Shown piece after piece: positions 1 to 12,293 of a stretch of DNA of 64,000 bases. Source of the DNA: Cavia porcellus (taxonomy: Eukaryota > Chordata > Mammalia > Rodentia > Caviidae); assembly GCF_034190915.1 (NCBI RefSeq), contig NW_026947492.1:14762001-14826000 (forward strand), written 5' to 3'. The notes under the pieces are model-generated. The model had not been told where the DNA came from and did no database searches. It saw nothing but the letters and a program-made list of their open reading frames with translations. The position numbers and the translations under genes were made by a program. Every line of letters begins with the position of its first letter. The first letter of the stretch is position 1.

Positions 1-362
1 GTTTGTTTGGGTTTTGTTCTGTCTTACATTGTTTGATTTTGTTGTATCTGATGACCTGGGCACAGGCAGCTGTTTCAAAGATGACAAGATACAGTATGGT
101 ATCCATTCTGCATTTACTATTATCTTGTTTTGAAGTCCTGTATTGCATACATTGTTTTGTTTTTATTAATTCTATTCTGCTTCTGTTTTGTTTGAATTTA
201 TTATGTCCAAAGGTATGGATGGCTATTTTAAAGACAACAAAAGCCATTTTGGTAACAGTTGCTGATTTCCTATTATCTTTTTTTGAAATCCTGTGTCATT
301 TATATTGGCTTGTTTTGATTGACTTTATTCTGTTTTATTTTGCTTGATTCTATTCTCTCTGA
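1..362 (+). repeat. Unidentified T/G-rich repeat, copy A (three ~150-bp units)
   Basis: Three tandem related units: a left-truncated one at 1-116, 117-269 and 270-362. Each unit starts like TATTATCTTGTTTTGAAGTC, continues with ATTGTTTTG and TTCTGTTTTGTTTGATTT, and ends with a variant of GGTAACAGTTGCTGATTT. Copy B at 27736-28125 has the same order. I do not recognise the family. The 114-residue frame across it is a by-product of low stop density. Confidence 0.8.
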
Positions 363-616
363 TAAAAGAAAAAAGCATGGCTGCTGTTGTTGCTATGGGT
401 GGTGATGGTGATGGTGATTGTGATGGCCTGGCCATCTGATAAAAATGACCCCAAATGATCAATGCTAAAACATTAGCATTACAGACATGAGAAATGAAAG
501 AACCCAGTACATGCTATATTGCTATGTAAAAATCTGTTTATCTAATTCTAGAAGCAGTGTATGGCAAGAAAGAAAAGATTATTTTAAAAAAGAAAGTATT
601 GAGAAGGAGAAATGAG

Positions 617-760
617 GCCAGGGATGGTGGTGCATGCTGGTAGTCCCAGTACCTGAGAGGATGAGGCAGGAGGGTTGCCAAGAGTTCAAGATCAGCCTGA
701 GATCCAAAGTGAATTCAAGACTGGCCTTAACTGCATAGTGAGACCCTGTCTCAAAAAAGA
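617..760 (+). mobile_element. B1 SINE
   Basis: GCCAGGGATGGTGGTGCATG start, GATGAGGCAGGAGG, both 29-bp repeat halves and TGTCTCAAAAAA end. Confidence 0.88.
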
Positions 761-1277
761 AATTACAGTAGAAAATAATATCAATAGGGGAAAGGAGAGA
801 AGCAAGAAAGGAAAAGAGTATATGTTTATAGGTATACATATATATGTAGGTATGTATTTGTGTATATACAAAATAGATAACTATATTACTAATCGCTGTT
901 AGTTCTTCCAAAACAGTGTGTGCTGTCATAGTTTGACTGAGCATTTTCTTTTCGTGCCTAAATCTTGCAACCTGAACAGTACTTCTAAAATAACAATATG
1001 CAATATACTAATTAGCATTAATTTCCTATTTTGTTGAAATGCTGCATCATTTCTATCCTTCTTTCTGTTTCGCTTTTTTAAAATTAAAAGAAAATAAGAT
1101 CAATGCCAGGTCCGTTATCTTTTGGAATAAGGAAGGGGAAAGAGAAAGGCAACGAATGCAAAGTGAAGAAGCTTCTCCTTTCTCTCTTTCCAGCCACCCA
1201 ATTCTCCCTTTGAAAGCAGTCAGTTATCACTCTGTGGTATTCTTATGGAGATATTTTAAGCATACGTATGCACGCCA

Positions 1278-1370
1278 CTTGTTTCTGGTGCTGGAAACTG
1301 AACGCAGGGCCTTATGCACTTGTGTATATTGGCAACTGCTCTACCTCTAACCTAAATCCCCAGCCCTCCT
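1278..1370 (-). mobile_element. Degraded ID-like SINE
   Basis: GGTGCTGGAAACTGAACGCA and AATCCCCAGCCC in reverse orientation. Confidence 0.5.
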
Positions 1371-1654
1371 TCTGCATTTTACATAAAAGGCAACAAACTA
1401 CATATTCTTCTGTACCTTGTTGTTTGGGTTTGGTGCTCTCCCTTTAACTGGACAATTTTTTTAAAGTGGGTACACCATGATCCATTTAAAATGATGCTAT
1501 ATTTAAGATGTTCCCAATCTTTTGCTATTACAATGCTGTGATAAATAACCATATATCTACATCATGTTGCATGAGTGACTGTATCTATAGGAATTTCTAA
1601 AAATTTAATCGTTCAGCCAAATGTATGCTTTTATGTGTGTATGTGTGTGTATAT

Positions 1655-1732
1655 TTGTGGTGTTTAGGGTTGAGCCCAGAGCCTCACACACTCCAAGCAC
1701 GAGCTTTGTCACTGAGCTACAGCCTCAGGCCA
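1655..1732 (-). mobile_element. Degraded ID-like SINE
   Basis: GGTTGAGCCCAGAGCC and CACTGAGCTACAGCC in reverse. Confidence 0.5.
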
Positions 1733-2278
1733 AAGTGGGAGCTTCCACAGCTTTGCCATAAAAAGAATATAAACTCACGTTTCCATCTGTGTCAGAGTAG
1801 CGAGCTCTAAGTGATCCTCATGCAAATGGCAATGGGCAGCACACTGCTGTTATTCAGGAGGTCACTCAACCATTGTGGGCCTCGTTAAATATTTTAGAAT
1901 TCAATCTGCAAAGTGCGGATGATGTTGCTACCTCGGAGACCTCTAGTAGGAACTATTTTGTGGTGAAAATAAGGAAAAGAGCTTTGAAAACTTCCCAGCA
2001 AGATGAAACTGTTGATTATTATTAAGGGTGACAACTTCTCACACTTGCTCTTCTCACACTGCTCCGGTAGACCCTGCATTAGCTTCTTCAATGTGACCTC
2101 GCTCTCCCACGCTGCGAAGTAAACATAATTGGTTTAGTTTTAATTCAAGAAGCTGAAGCTTAGAGAAGGCCCATACGCGCCACGGAGCTGGTAAGCAGCA
2201 GAAGAAGTATTATAAACCCAGCCTCACGCAGGTCTAAGTCAGGAATCTTCCCACTGGATCACATTTTAAAAATTTGTG

Positions 2279-2377
2279 GAGCTGGGGATTTAGCTCAGCG
2301 GCATAAGCGCCTACCTTGCAAGCAGGCAGTCCTGAGTTCGATCCCTGGTACCGAAAAAGACCCCCCCAAAAAAAAAT
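2279..2377 (+). mobile_element. ID SINE (tRNA-derived)
   Basis: GAGCTGGGGATTTAGCTCAG with Pol III A box, GAGTTCGATCC B box and an A-rich tail. Type I (GCAAGCAGGCAGT). It abuts a minus-strand B1 fragment at 2391-2490. Confidence 0.9.
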
Positions 2378-2390
2378 TTGTTTGTTTTGA

Positions 2391-2490
2391 TTTTTTTAAC
2401 AAAGGATCTCACTACGTAGCTTGGGCTAGATTTGGACTTTCTGCGTAGCCCAGGCTGGGTGGGATTCCAGGTGTGTGCCACTATGCCCTG
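2391..2490 (-). mobile_element. B1 SINE, partial
   Basis: GGATCTCACTACGTAGC to GTGTGTGCCACTATGCCC in reverse. Confidence 0.75.
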
Positions 2491-2837
2491 CAACTTCTTT
2501 AAATTTTGAATGAATAAACCACTAGTTATTGCTTTGATTTTTTTCCATTTTTATTTAAATCATCTATCAACTATAATGAGCAACAGCTTCATGCAAGACA
2601 TAGAATCCAAGTGGACTGTCCAAGATTGGGAGGATCTGGGCAAGTGGACAAGAGTCGATGAAATCTCTCCAACCAAGGCAAATGGTGCACATACACACAG
2701 AGGTGCTCAGTGGTAAAACGCAGTCTCGGAAGCACGAGCTTGTGGTCAGAAGTGTGCTGACAATTTGACAAATGATCAAGATAGTCAGGAGACTTTTTAA
2801 TTTTGAGAACAATGGGACCACATTAGGAGATCAACAG

Positions 2838-2839
<2 letters not shown>

Positions 2840-2871
<32 letters not shown>
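2840..2871. repeat. (TG)n microsatellite
   Basis: Sixteen uninterrupted TG/GT dinucleotides. Other simple runs: (AC)n 10531-10553 and 12421-12437, (CAAA)n 37295-37325, (GGGA)n 39460-39480. Confidence 0.95.
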
Positions 2872-2873
<2 letters not shown>

Positions 2874-3324
2874 ATTTAGCAGAGCTGTAACTATGTATGG
2901 TAATGTTTTAGGAAATTTTCTTTCACTTCTCTGTGCATGAAAAACTAGAGGAAATGTACTGATTGCAGTAAGTGACTGCAGTATTGATGTTTTCATACAG
3001 AAGTCCACTTGGTCAATAGCCACTCACTTGGCAGCGAGTATCTCCAGTCCCTTTCTGCGGCTGTCAGACATGGTGGTAGCAGCTCAGAAGCCAGAAATAC
3101 AGATGCACCCCAGCCTCTGCTTTTGAAGTTTTTAAACTTTACGGGAATGGCATGGTCTGAATTACTGTCTCTGACTCTTTCTTCTTTCTTTCTTCCTTCC
3201 TTTCATCCTCTCTTTTCTTCTTGCTTTCCTCATTTCTCCAATCCTTGCTTCATAAGTCACAGGGATAATTCAAAACTATAGATCTGATTAGGTTAACTCC
3301 TGCTTAAGATCCTTTGCTGATATA

Positions 3325-3410
3325 CATTAAATAATAATAGTAACAACAGAAATAGTAGTAATAGTAACAATAGTAATAATAATAGTCACACCACCAACAA
3401 TAATGAAACA
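3325..3410. repeat. AT-rich trinucleotide tract (ATA/ACA/GTA)
   Basis: Imperfect AATAATAATAGTAACAACAG-type repeats over about 85 bp. Confidence 0.8.
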
Positions 3411-3419
3411 GCCCTTTGG

Positions 3420-5490
3420 TGGTCTCCCAGTACTGTAAAGCTCTCTAACATGACATACTCTCTCGTCTTTACATGCTCTGCTAGGAACAGTGATTGCTTT
3501 ACCATCCCGCACCGCACCCTAGCATGCTCACACACAGTGCTCGGCCTGCAGGTCACTTCAAAAAAAGCAAACAACCACCTCCTCCCAGGAAACTTCCTTG
3601 ATGCCACCAGGTAGGTTAGGAACCCTTGCTCTGTGCTATCACACATGCCGTATTCTGTACACAGCATTGTAATTACTTCTTGGGTGTCTCCTTCTTGAGA
3701 CTTTTAACTCTGTAGAAGAAAGATCAATTATATTCCAGGGAACTAGAGCAACGAAGGGGACATGGTAAGTACTCGATGGGTATAGACTAACTGGCTGAAT
3801 TAGTAAGTAAATATATAAGTGCACAAGTGAAACAGACAGCCCAGAAGACATTACTTTGCTTGGGAAAGACACAGGAATTTTCTATCACTTTTTAAATGGT
3901 ATACAAGCTAGTCAATCCCTGGTTACCATTCCAATACAATGTCGAATAGGACGGGGATCCAAATCCTAGTTAGTGATGAGGTTTAGTGGTAGAGATCAGA
4001 TGGCAGCTTTCAGAAAAAGCTGTGAGAAGGGCAGTTGTTACTACAACTTTTAACTTGTTAAATAGCACAAGCCTGGAGGAAATACTCAGATTCTAGTGGA
4101 TTTACCATCTTTAGGCTCCAGCTACGATGGTTTATATGGCTCTCAGCAATTTTTTTAAAAGAATCCTAGAATACCAAAAGTGGTAGAACTTTAGAGACTT
4201 TTTATCCTTTTTGAACTCTTCGTTGTACAAATAAGTTCCAGAAAAGCTATTTATTTATCCAGTCATACAGCCAATTAGTGACAATGCTGACCTTAGAAAA
4301 CACCAATTTCTCCATATTCAGGGAAACATTAGCATTCCAGAGGCTTTGAACCCTTTCAAAAATGTATGAGCCACACCTAGATTTGCAGCATTTCTCATTG
4401 TGTTAATTCCAAAATCTCAGTCACTTAAAATAGTAAATATTGATTTATTCATTCATGCACCCTCCAACCAGTGTTCACTGACCCTTACACAGCTTGCACC
4501 ACTTGTTGCTATGGAAACTAGAAAGTGTTCTAATGTGGGATCCCTGGCCCTCATTTGATTTGGGCTACAGAATGGGGGAAACTGGATTTTAAATTTTTAT
4601 TTATTTTTATTTTTTATATATTTTTTGCCTCATGCCAAAGTACCACTTTACATCTCTTGCTTTTTCTTAAAGAGAAAGTACAAATTTATTTGGAGGGATC
4701 AGGCTGCCACCACCTGAAGGAAGTGATCAACCTCAGCATGCCTAACAAAGGGACAACCAGACAGTCTGTGTGCTGTTCTGGAACCTCAGGTGGCCTCTGT
4801 CACCATTTTGGAGCATGGTGCTCTGAAGCTTTCTCCTCTGAGCAAATTCTTTTACTTTTGCAGTTTTGAGGCTGCAACTGGAGACACACTGCTTCCTGGC
4901 CATCTTTTTTACTTTTCTGTTTCTTTCCAGCAATCAAAGTCTCAGCTCTATCTTTATAATCCACAGCTTCACTGGAGTTTTTCTTCTGGCAAAACTCATA
5001 GCATTTTAAATTATTCTGCTGGGCTCTTTGCTGTTGATTTGTAACATATATCTGGCTAAAAGCCCCCAACAACAACAGCCATGCAACAGCCTCAACATTT
5101 GACTGCCTTGAAATTTTCTTTGCCAGATTAATCAGTCCATTGCCCTTAATCTCAGTCTCAGGCAAATTCTCTGGGAATGAACAAAATACAGACCAACTTT
5201 CTGCCAAGCCATAACACACATTGTGGGGAGTCCAACAACCAACGCAGTCCTTCTTCCCAGCAGAAACCTCCCAACCCTGGTCTTTACCATCAGGCTTTCT
5301 ACAAACCTTCTGGTCTCCTAATCTCTGACCAGAATCTCCTCTACAGAACAACCTAAGCTGATCTAGCTCTATGCATTCAGGTGATATGTCTGAATCTTTT
5401 CAAATTCTGCCCACAAGCCATTTCCAAAGCCTCTTAAAAAACATGGTCAGGTATAGTCACAGCAAGGACCCCACTGCTGGTACCCAATTT
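3420..5490. other. Non-coding stretch, no gene recognised
   Basis: Weak MIR/L2-like remains near 4250-4510. 4680-5480 looks like one old repeat unit running into the ACAAAATATC element; a 183-residue frame on the minus strand (4800-5351) has no recognisable domain. Confidence 0.5.
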
Positions 5491-5496
5491 TGTCTT

Positions 5497-5835
5497 AGTT
5501 ACTTTTTATTTATCACTGAGACAAAATATCTGATGTCCAAAGTTGAGAAAGGAAAGGTTTGTTTTTTTAATAGTTTTTAGAGGGTTTAGGTATACTCAGT
5601 TGGCTCTAAGGCAGGGTGGCATGGCTGGGCCACAGTTCATGATGGCTGCAAACAGCAAGGCGGAAATTGACAAGAGAGAGAGACACACCTTCTTGCAGCC
5701 ATGACATTGTATGCTGGCTCCACCCCTAGGCAGGTGTAGCACTGATACCATCAATCCAAGTGCTAGACAATGAACCAATCACAAATGCACAATGCAAATG
5801 CAGAAGACCTGGGGGCCATCAACATAAACCATGAC
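5497..5835 (+). mobile_element. Unnamed interspersed repeat (ACAAAATATC family)
   Basis: TTAGTTACTTTT...GAGACAAAATATCTGAT, AAGGAAAGG, CTCTAAGGCAGGGTGGCATGGC. It shares these blocks in order with 20296-20600 and more weakly with 22036-22330 and 40858-41040. It resembles non-autonomous rodent repeats of the URR1 kind, but the assignment is a guess. Confidence 0.55.
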
Positions 5836-5929
5836 AAAGTGAGTTACTTGTTGTTTTAGACTAGAAATGCATGAGACAAGTCAAATGCCATATGGGCTCC
5901 TTGATGCTTTTGAGAAATGAAAAAAATTG

Positions 5930-6107
5930 ACCCAGGTATAGTGATGTATGCCTGCAATCCCAGCATTTTGGAGACTGAGGAAGGAGATCCCCAAGTTCAA
6001 GGCCAGCCTGGGCAATATAATGAGTTTAAGGCCAATTTGATTTACATGGTAGGACCTATCTCAAACAACAACTGCAACAACAAAATAAATAAGTAAATAA
6101 ATAAGAT
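5930..6107 (+). mobile_element. B1 SINE with (AAAT)n tail
   Basis: CCAGGTATAGTGATGTATGCC, AATCCCAGCATTTTGG, CAAGGCCAGCCTGGGC. The tail has become (TAAA)n. Confidence 0.82.
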
Positions 6108-6228
6108 AATGGAAAAATTTGAATATGAATTAGGTATTCAATGATACTAAGGAATTATCAGTAATTTTGTCTGATATGACAATGGCATTGTGATTTACAG
6201 GGAGAATATCCTTTTAAAAAGCATATTC

Positions 6229-6306
6229 CTGGTGCTAGGGATTTAGCTCAGTGGCATAAGTATCTGCCTTGCAAGCAGGCAGTCGTTAGTTCGATCCCCA
6301 GTACTC
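6229..6306 (+). mobile_element. ID SINE
   Basis: A box TTTAGCTCAGTGG and B box AGTTCGATCC. It has lost its A tail. Confidence 0.85.
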
Positions 6307-6510
6307 CTAAGTAGCTAGGGTGACATGTCACCATAACTGACTTTAAATCTCAAGAAGCCAAGGAAGTAATAGAGGGTTAATTATTAAATTTTGCTGATAC
6401 ATAAAAGAGGCTCCTATGATTGTACTGATTTTTTTCTTTTTGTTCGAAACTTCCACTATTAAAAGAAAACATGAGTATATCATTTGATATGACATAGAAA
6501 GTTGAATAAT

Positions 6511-6605
6511 AAGGGGCTGGAGATTTAGCTCAGTGGCATAGGCGCCTGCTTTGCAAGCCTGCAGTCGTGAGTTCGATCCCCGGTACTGATTTTAAAAAAA
6601 AAAAA
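6511..6605 (+). mobile_element. ID SINE with target duplication
   Basis: Body AAGGGGCTGGAGATTTAGCTC to CCCCGGTACTGATT plus A15 tail. A perfect 13-bp duplication AAAGTTGAATAAT lies at 6498-6510 and 6606-6618. Confidence 0.92.
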
Positions 6606-7299
6606 AAAGTTGAATAATGGCAGAAGTGCATTCAGTACTCAGTATACCAAAAGCTACACATACCTCAAATTTTCAGTCACCTTTAGATGAAGGTCCCTTG
6701 GCCTAAAGTGGGCAAGGAATGCTTCTTGGAGATGGTAAGACATGGACAAATGAGATGACATGTGCATTGGCAGAGTCAGGCTGGAAACCACAGCCCAGCC
6801 AACATGGCCACCAGTTTAAAAACATACTCTGCTTCTCCGTGGGGTGTAAGAGGGCTGCTGGCAACTCTACCCCTTGGAGATGCCTGGCTTTATTGCCTAA
6901 TTTGATATTAAAAGTCCACTCACTATTGGTGAGCCCAGCAAGACCCAGAGCCTGACCTCACGCTGTGCAGGGCTATAAGCTCCCAGACGAATAATCAAAG
7001 CTAATTACAGGCACAAAGGGATGCTCATTTGCAAAGAAATGACCCTCAGCTACTTGTTGCACCAGTCGGAGGTCAACTCAGTCCAACCCAATTAGTACTT
7101 TCCCCAGAGATTCCTGTGACACCTTCCCCGCCGCCACCTCGCTTCCATCCCAACAGCAGGCTCTGCTGCCAGCCCAGGCAAAACCACACAGCAGCCTTTG
7201 AAAGCCAGCGGACCTTGTTTCTTCTCAGGCGCAGTGTTGATCGCTCCCATCTAACCTTTAAGTACAAATTCAGTTGAGTCCACATCAAACAAAACAACA

Positions 7300-7780
7300 A
7301 CCGAATGGATAAGGTGGCCATTTATATGCTCTGACTAATGTAGCTCCTGACTTCCCTTCCAAATTAAATGTATTGCGCTTAGTGCATTTTCCACAGACGT
7401 TGCTCGTCTGCTCAGTTAATGAGGTTGCTGTGAAAGCGTACTTTGGTAGCAATTTGAAACAAAAGCTCCTTAACGTGACTGGGGCTTTGCTTCCCCGGCT
7501 CTCTCTCAGCCCCTCTTCCTGCCTGTCCCTCCCCAGGGCAAAAGCATCACCGTGGTGAGAACGGGGAGGCGGGAGCGGCTGCGGGTTCTCTTCTGTGTCG
7601 CTACACTACATTAGGAATAAAACCTTCCACTTAAACACTTAAATGAAAACATCGAGAAACTAATTTACTATTGCAATCACATGATTTAAGCCGGAGCTGC
7701 CTTAATTTCCTTCCCATTTTGCTTCATATTCAATGTGAGCGTACACTAGATTGGTCTATGAAAAGGCTGTCTTCGAATCA
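7300..7780. other. Repeat-free candidate conserved non-coding element
   Basis: No SINE, LINE or LTR signature. It has TAAT/ATTA cores (CAGTTAATGAGG, ACTAATTTACTATTG) and a poised AT/GC mix unlike the decayed repeats around it. No reading frame with splice logic is seen. Inference only. Confidence 0.4.
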
Positions 7781-9857
7781 CAACACTTAAGACCTCTTTC
7801 ATTTTCTTTTTGATTAAATAATTGAAATTCCTGTCAGGGCCTGCACTTTGGTGCTGCACAGATTTGGTGTGTGAGGGTAAAGACCCCTCCCCTTTTTTGC
7901 TGCTTGGATCTTAAAAGCTGGCTTCACTTCCTTTAGGGGCTGGCAAAATGGATCTGTGCTGTTCACCCATTTCGCAGAAATTTCCTGTGCCCATTAAGTG
8001 ATTGTTTGAGACAAATGATGGAAAGCATGTCCTCTCATTTAGCCGCCCTCATTCATCTGGAGGTTTCTGCCTGCTGGAAGGAATCCAGCTACGCCAGTGC
8101 CAGCATCTTCCATTAGAACAGAACTGGAAGACGCACATGCAGATACATAAAACGTATCACTACCAACGCAGACCAACCAGCTACAGGAAACTTTAACTGC
8201 CTCGTCAGCTAACCGGCTAGAGGATGTTGATATTGCTGATGGGCCATGGTCAGAAAACCTCAGGGGAATCTCACAGCCCAGAGTGGCCCTGGGCGCTGGG
8301 CTCTCTGTAGTTAAAAAAAAGTGGATCCTGGGGGAGAGAGCTAGAGACCCCGACTCCGAACAGAGCTTTCCTCTCTCCAGCCCCCTCATCACTGTGATCA
8401 AAGGGGTGGCTGCAGTACTAACATGGCCCTGCCTTTGAGGCTGATCTCTACCACAAGTACAGGTTCAAGAATGTCTGGGCTTAAATAACTATTACACTCT
8501 TTTATGAACCTGATCATCTGACACACTGGAATGCACACCTCACACAGCTCTATGCCTTTGGGCCCGGTACATGTGACTTCTTGGTGCCTCGGTCCTGTCT
8601 GCAAAATGGGGACATGAATAAACCATCCTTCCCTCCTCACATGATGGCTGAGAGTTTTAAATGAGACAATGGACAGAAAATGGTCCATGTGGCACCTGGC
8701 ATAGGACAAGTACTTAATAAAAATTAGACAACACGATGTGTGTTCATACGTCTGTAAGTGTGTGAATCTACACAAGGACAGTGCTTTTGTGCCCTTAAGT
8801 GGCTGACTTCCAAGGACGGTCAGTTCCACATTCTCCCTATTTAAAAATCTTTGGGAGCAGGGGAAAGCCAGGCGCCCTGGGCATGCGTGTGTACACACAC
8901 TCCCTCTCCCACACGTGTGATTTTATAGTAGAAAAATATTTACAGTATATCTAGCCCAGCTTCCACACCTCTAAACCCCCAAGCCAATTGAATGTCTTTT
9001 TCATACAAAGCTTCCGTTTCTTTCCTCGTGACTTCTACTGTTCATCCCATCCTGAACTCTGGAGTCACCTAGAAAAGTGCCACACTTGTAGACAAGCCTT
9101 GCAAAAACAAAACCAACCTGATGTCTTCTCTATTCTTTATTCTCAAAATGAATATTTGAGAACCATTCAGTGTTGATCATACACCATTGCTCTTAGCCCT
9201 CAGCATTATGGATCTCTGAACTTTAAAAAAGCACTTGCCTTGAATTGAACATAATATTCCAAGTGCGATCTGAACAATGCTGGGTTGTATTAGTTCACTG
9301 ATTAGCTAATAAACCTTACACTCGCTGACAGTGGACCTTCCGTGTGAAGTTTTATCTCTGGACTGTGTGTGCCGAAGATCATCCATGGCAAAGTATGAAT
9401 TCCAAAGGAGTTGCTCCTGCTCCAATCATGCTTCCTATAATTCTCCATTTTGTTTTCAGTTGTTACGAGAACATCGATTTATTTATAAACCTTGCCTAAA
9501 GAATGAAAAGAGATAGCTCTCCCTCAGAAAGTCACCTCCTATTTCTTAGGGCCGAGTGGAAGGAGCTGGGTATTAACCACTGCTTGGTGCTGTCGCCTGG
9601 TCACCCTCTTTCTGGCAGGAGCAGTAGCAACTGGGAATTAACAGCACAGTTAACAAGAACCCTGAATGAATCGTCAAGTCAGACTTATGCATGGCCAGAC
9701 TTGGCCACAGGAGTCACATTGGCGGGAGCAGGAGAGCTCTCACAGTGGCAGCCACCAGGAATGGTGGGGACACAGCTCTGCATGGAGGCCAGATGATAGA
9801 GTTGGTATCTTTCAAAGATCCTGGACAGTCTGCATTCTGTTTCTCTAGAGCAAAACT

Positions 9858-9966
9858 TCTGGGTGTGATAGCACACGTGGGTAACCCCAGCACTCAGGTG
9901 GCTGAGGCAGGAAGATTACTGTAAATTCGAGGGCAGCCTGGGCTACATAGCGAGGTCCTATACAAG
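9858..9966 (+). mobile_element. B1 SINE, partial
   Basis: AACCCCAGCACTCAGGTGGC and GGGCAGCCTGGGCTACATAG; lacks the second 29-bp half. Confidence 0.75.
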
Positions 9967-10334
9967 AAAAATCATAAATGTAATTAAAGGTGATACAGAA
10001 ATACAACCTTATTGGTTGGACCAAAGAGCTAGGAGCTGCACTCATGGAAATCGGCTAGGACACCCCTCCATGACCACAACCACGGCCCTTCCCACCTGAA
10101 CCAGGAACTGCAGGGCTCTAGGACTCTCCGGATTGCATCTGTTCTGGTTTCCTCCTATCTGTAAGAATTCCTTCAAGCCGATAAGCCCAGATTAGAGTTC
10201 CCAGACTCAAAAACTCAAAACACTCTCTGGACCAGTGCTGACACATAACAAGGTTTTCATGAATGAAATGAGAATAAACAGGGCAATGTGATGAATCCTT
10301 CAGAATGCAATTATTTGTACTTCATTCTAAGATT

Positions 10335-10445
10335 ATGTCATTGGCATGTGACCTCCAAGAGGGCAGAGACTTTGATGCTCCTATTCTATCACAAACATCT
10401 AAAAGATACATAATAGGCACTGGATAAATGTCGAATGAATGAAGA
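10335..10445 (+). mobile_element. L2 3' fragment
   Basis: CCAAGAGGGCAGAGACTTTG, AATAGGCACTGGATAAATG and GAATGAATGAAGAA, the L2 tail pattern. Confidence 0.65.
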
Positions 10446-10563
10446 ACTGAATTGTATCTGTTCTGTTTTTCTGGTATTAGACTATTCTTTATTCAATGAA
10501 ATAAGTAACTCAGTAAGTAGCTGAGTTTACACACACACACACACACACACACACTTCTTTTTC

Positions 10564-10642
10564 CAGGATGAGGGCGTAGCTCTGTGGTAGAGTGCTTAAC
10601 TGGTATGCATGAAGCCCTGGAGGCAATCCAAGCACTGGCAGA
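10564..10642 (+). mobile_element. Old ID-like SINE
   Basis: GGGCGTAGCTCTGTGGTAGA and TGCATGAAGCCCTGG: the older ID form, directly after an (AC)n run at 10531-10553. Confidence 0.6.
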
Positions 10643-11004
10643 AAAGTTATTTTTTTCTTTGTTCAACAAGCCAATGTGTATAATTGTTTTTTAAAGTTTT
10701 GTTGATCTGTAATGTCTAAGTTTGGAAATCTCTGGACCAGATGATCTACTAAAGACCATCTAGTCTTATGATCCCTCAGGTGCGGAGCAGGCACTTTGAC
10801 CTTCAGGCAAATGCCAGCAGAGGGGTTCACCCTCGGAGTCTTAGAGGACTGGAGAGCTCCGGGTTAAGATATCAGGAAAGGCATTTCCTCTATAGGACCT
10901 GAGAAAGTCACTAAAGCAGATTTCCTCTTCTGCAAAATGAGAAAAATGCTACTTCAAAGATCATAGTGACTTAAAATAAGAGAGCAGGACAGGACAGTTC
11001 TGCT

Positions 11005-11160
11005 GGTGGGAGGCTCGGACAGGAGGATGGGCTCAAGTTTGAGGTTAGCCTGGGCGGCATAGGCAGCACGAAGGCACAGTGAACTACAAAGCAAGCCCCT
11101 GTCAGGAAGGAAGGAAGGAAGAAAGGAAGGAAGGAAGGAAGGAAGGGGGGGGGGAGGAAG
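11005..11160 (+). mobile_element. B1 fragment followed by (GGAA)n
   Basis: GTGGGAGGCTCGGACAGGAGG and TAGCCTGGGCGGCATAG, then a GGAA microsatellite at about 11104-11145 ending in a G run. Confidence 0.7.
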
Positions 11161-11569
11161 AGAAACAGAAGAAAAGGAAGATACAAAGGTCTGAAACGTA
11201 ATTGAGATGTTGATATAAAATATAGTTTTCTCTTTTTTCCTTTTTTTGCTTTGTGAGTCTTATACATTTATTTATTTTTGTTCCTTGAGGAACTTGTCTC
11301 TTTTGTGTTTTTCTAGCACTATAAACAGAGAACCTGGACATTTTATCCAGGGACCTGGCTGTTTCCTAAAATTTTCTTCAACCTTCCCTGCTAAGACGGT
11401 CCCCTGAAAACTTGGACCTGGATCCAAGAATCATTTTAAAGTTAGAAAAATTTGCCTCTAAATTACTCTTACAAGGGGAAATAAACAAATTATAATACAA
11501 AAAAATTAGAAAGATTAATTAGAAAAATTCATCATTTATCTCAAAGTAAACATAGTTTATTTACTTATT

Positions 11570-11708
11570 TTTGAGATAGGATCTCACTCTGCAGTTCAGG
11601 CTGGTCTTGAACTCACTATGTAACACAGCCTGGCCTCAAACTCATGGCAATTCTCCTGCCTCGGTCTCCCAAGTGCTGGAATTACAGACATGTGCTCCCA
11701 TGCCTGAC
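11570..11708 (-). mobile_element. B1 SINE
   Basis: TTGAGATAGGATCTCACTC to GTGCTGGAATTACAGAC in reverse, with both 29-bp halves. Confidence 0.85.
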
Positions 11709-12091
11709 CATAGTTAATTTAAAAGATTTTTTTATTATAGTCTTCCCCATTAAGTATTTTAATTCTTTTATTAAGTGGTGACTGTAAATGATGGTTGTTT
11801 CTTTTCAAATTCTGGAATTAACAAAATTTAATATTTGCAAAACAAAAATATGAAAAATCTGCCTTAAACCTAAGACAGCCTGGTCCTGCACATTTGCTGG
11901 GGGGATTTGGAGGACACTGCACTTGCAACCTCTGACAGGTGACACAGGAAAGGGATCTTGACTTCTCCCCCTGTGGCTTCTCACCATGGGAGAGCACAGA
12001 CCGCTTCGCCTCACACATGGATGCCAGCGACCAGAAATAAAAACATTTACACAGCCAGTTCTGTAAGCTCAGTGAAACTGAAGCTGTTCTT

Positions 12092-12113
12092 TTTCTTTTT
12101 CTTTCTTTCTTTC

Positions 12114-12147
<34 letters not shown>

Positions 12148-12185
12148 TTCCTTCCTTCCTTCCTTCCTTTTCTTTCTTTCTTTCA
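12092..12185. repeat. (TTTC)n/(TTCC)n polypyrimidine tract
   Basis: Nearly 100 bp of pure pyrimidine, mirror-like. It derives from the A tail of the adjacent reverse B1. Confidence 0.9.
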
Positions 12186-12293
12186 TGACAGGGTCTCACT
12201 TTGTCATTTGAGCTGGTCTTGAACTCAAACTTGCGGCAATCTTCCTGCCCCAGCCTCCTGAGTGCTGGAATCACAAGCGTCACCACACCTGGT
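12092..12293 (-). mobile_element. B1 SINE with expanded pyrimidine tail
   Basis: Reverse B1 at 12187-12293. Its A tail has become a (TTTC)n/(TTCC)n tract of nearly 100 bp at 12092-12185. Confidence 0.82.

Noticed and set aside
2840..2871. CRISPR-like or other spaced repeat arrays
   Set aside because: Only simple microsatellites and SINE clusters occur; there are no regularly spaced direct repeats, and the genome is mammalian.
4800..5351. 183-codon minus-strand open frame
   Set aside because: Cys/Lys-rich product without a recognisable domain, located beside an interspersed repeat and sharing its span with plus-strand frames; no promoter or splice support.
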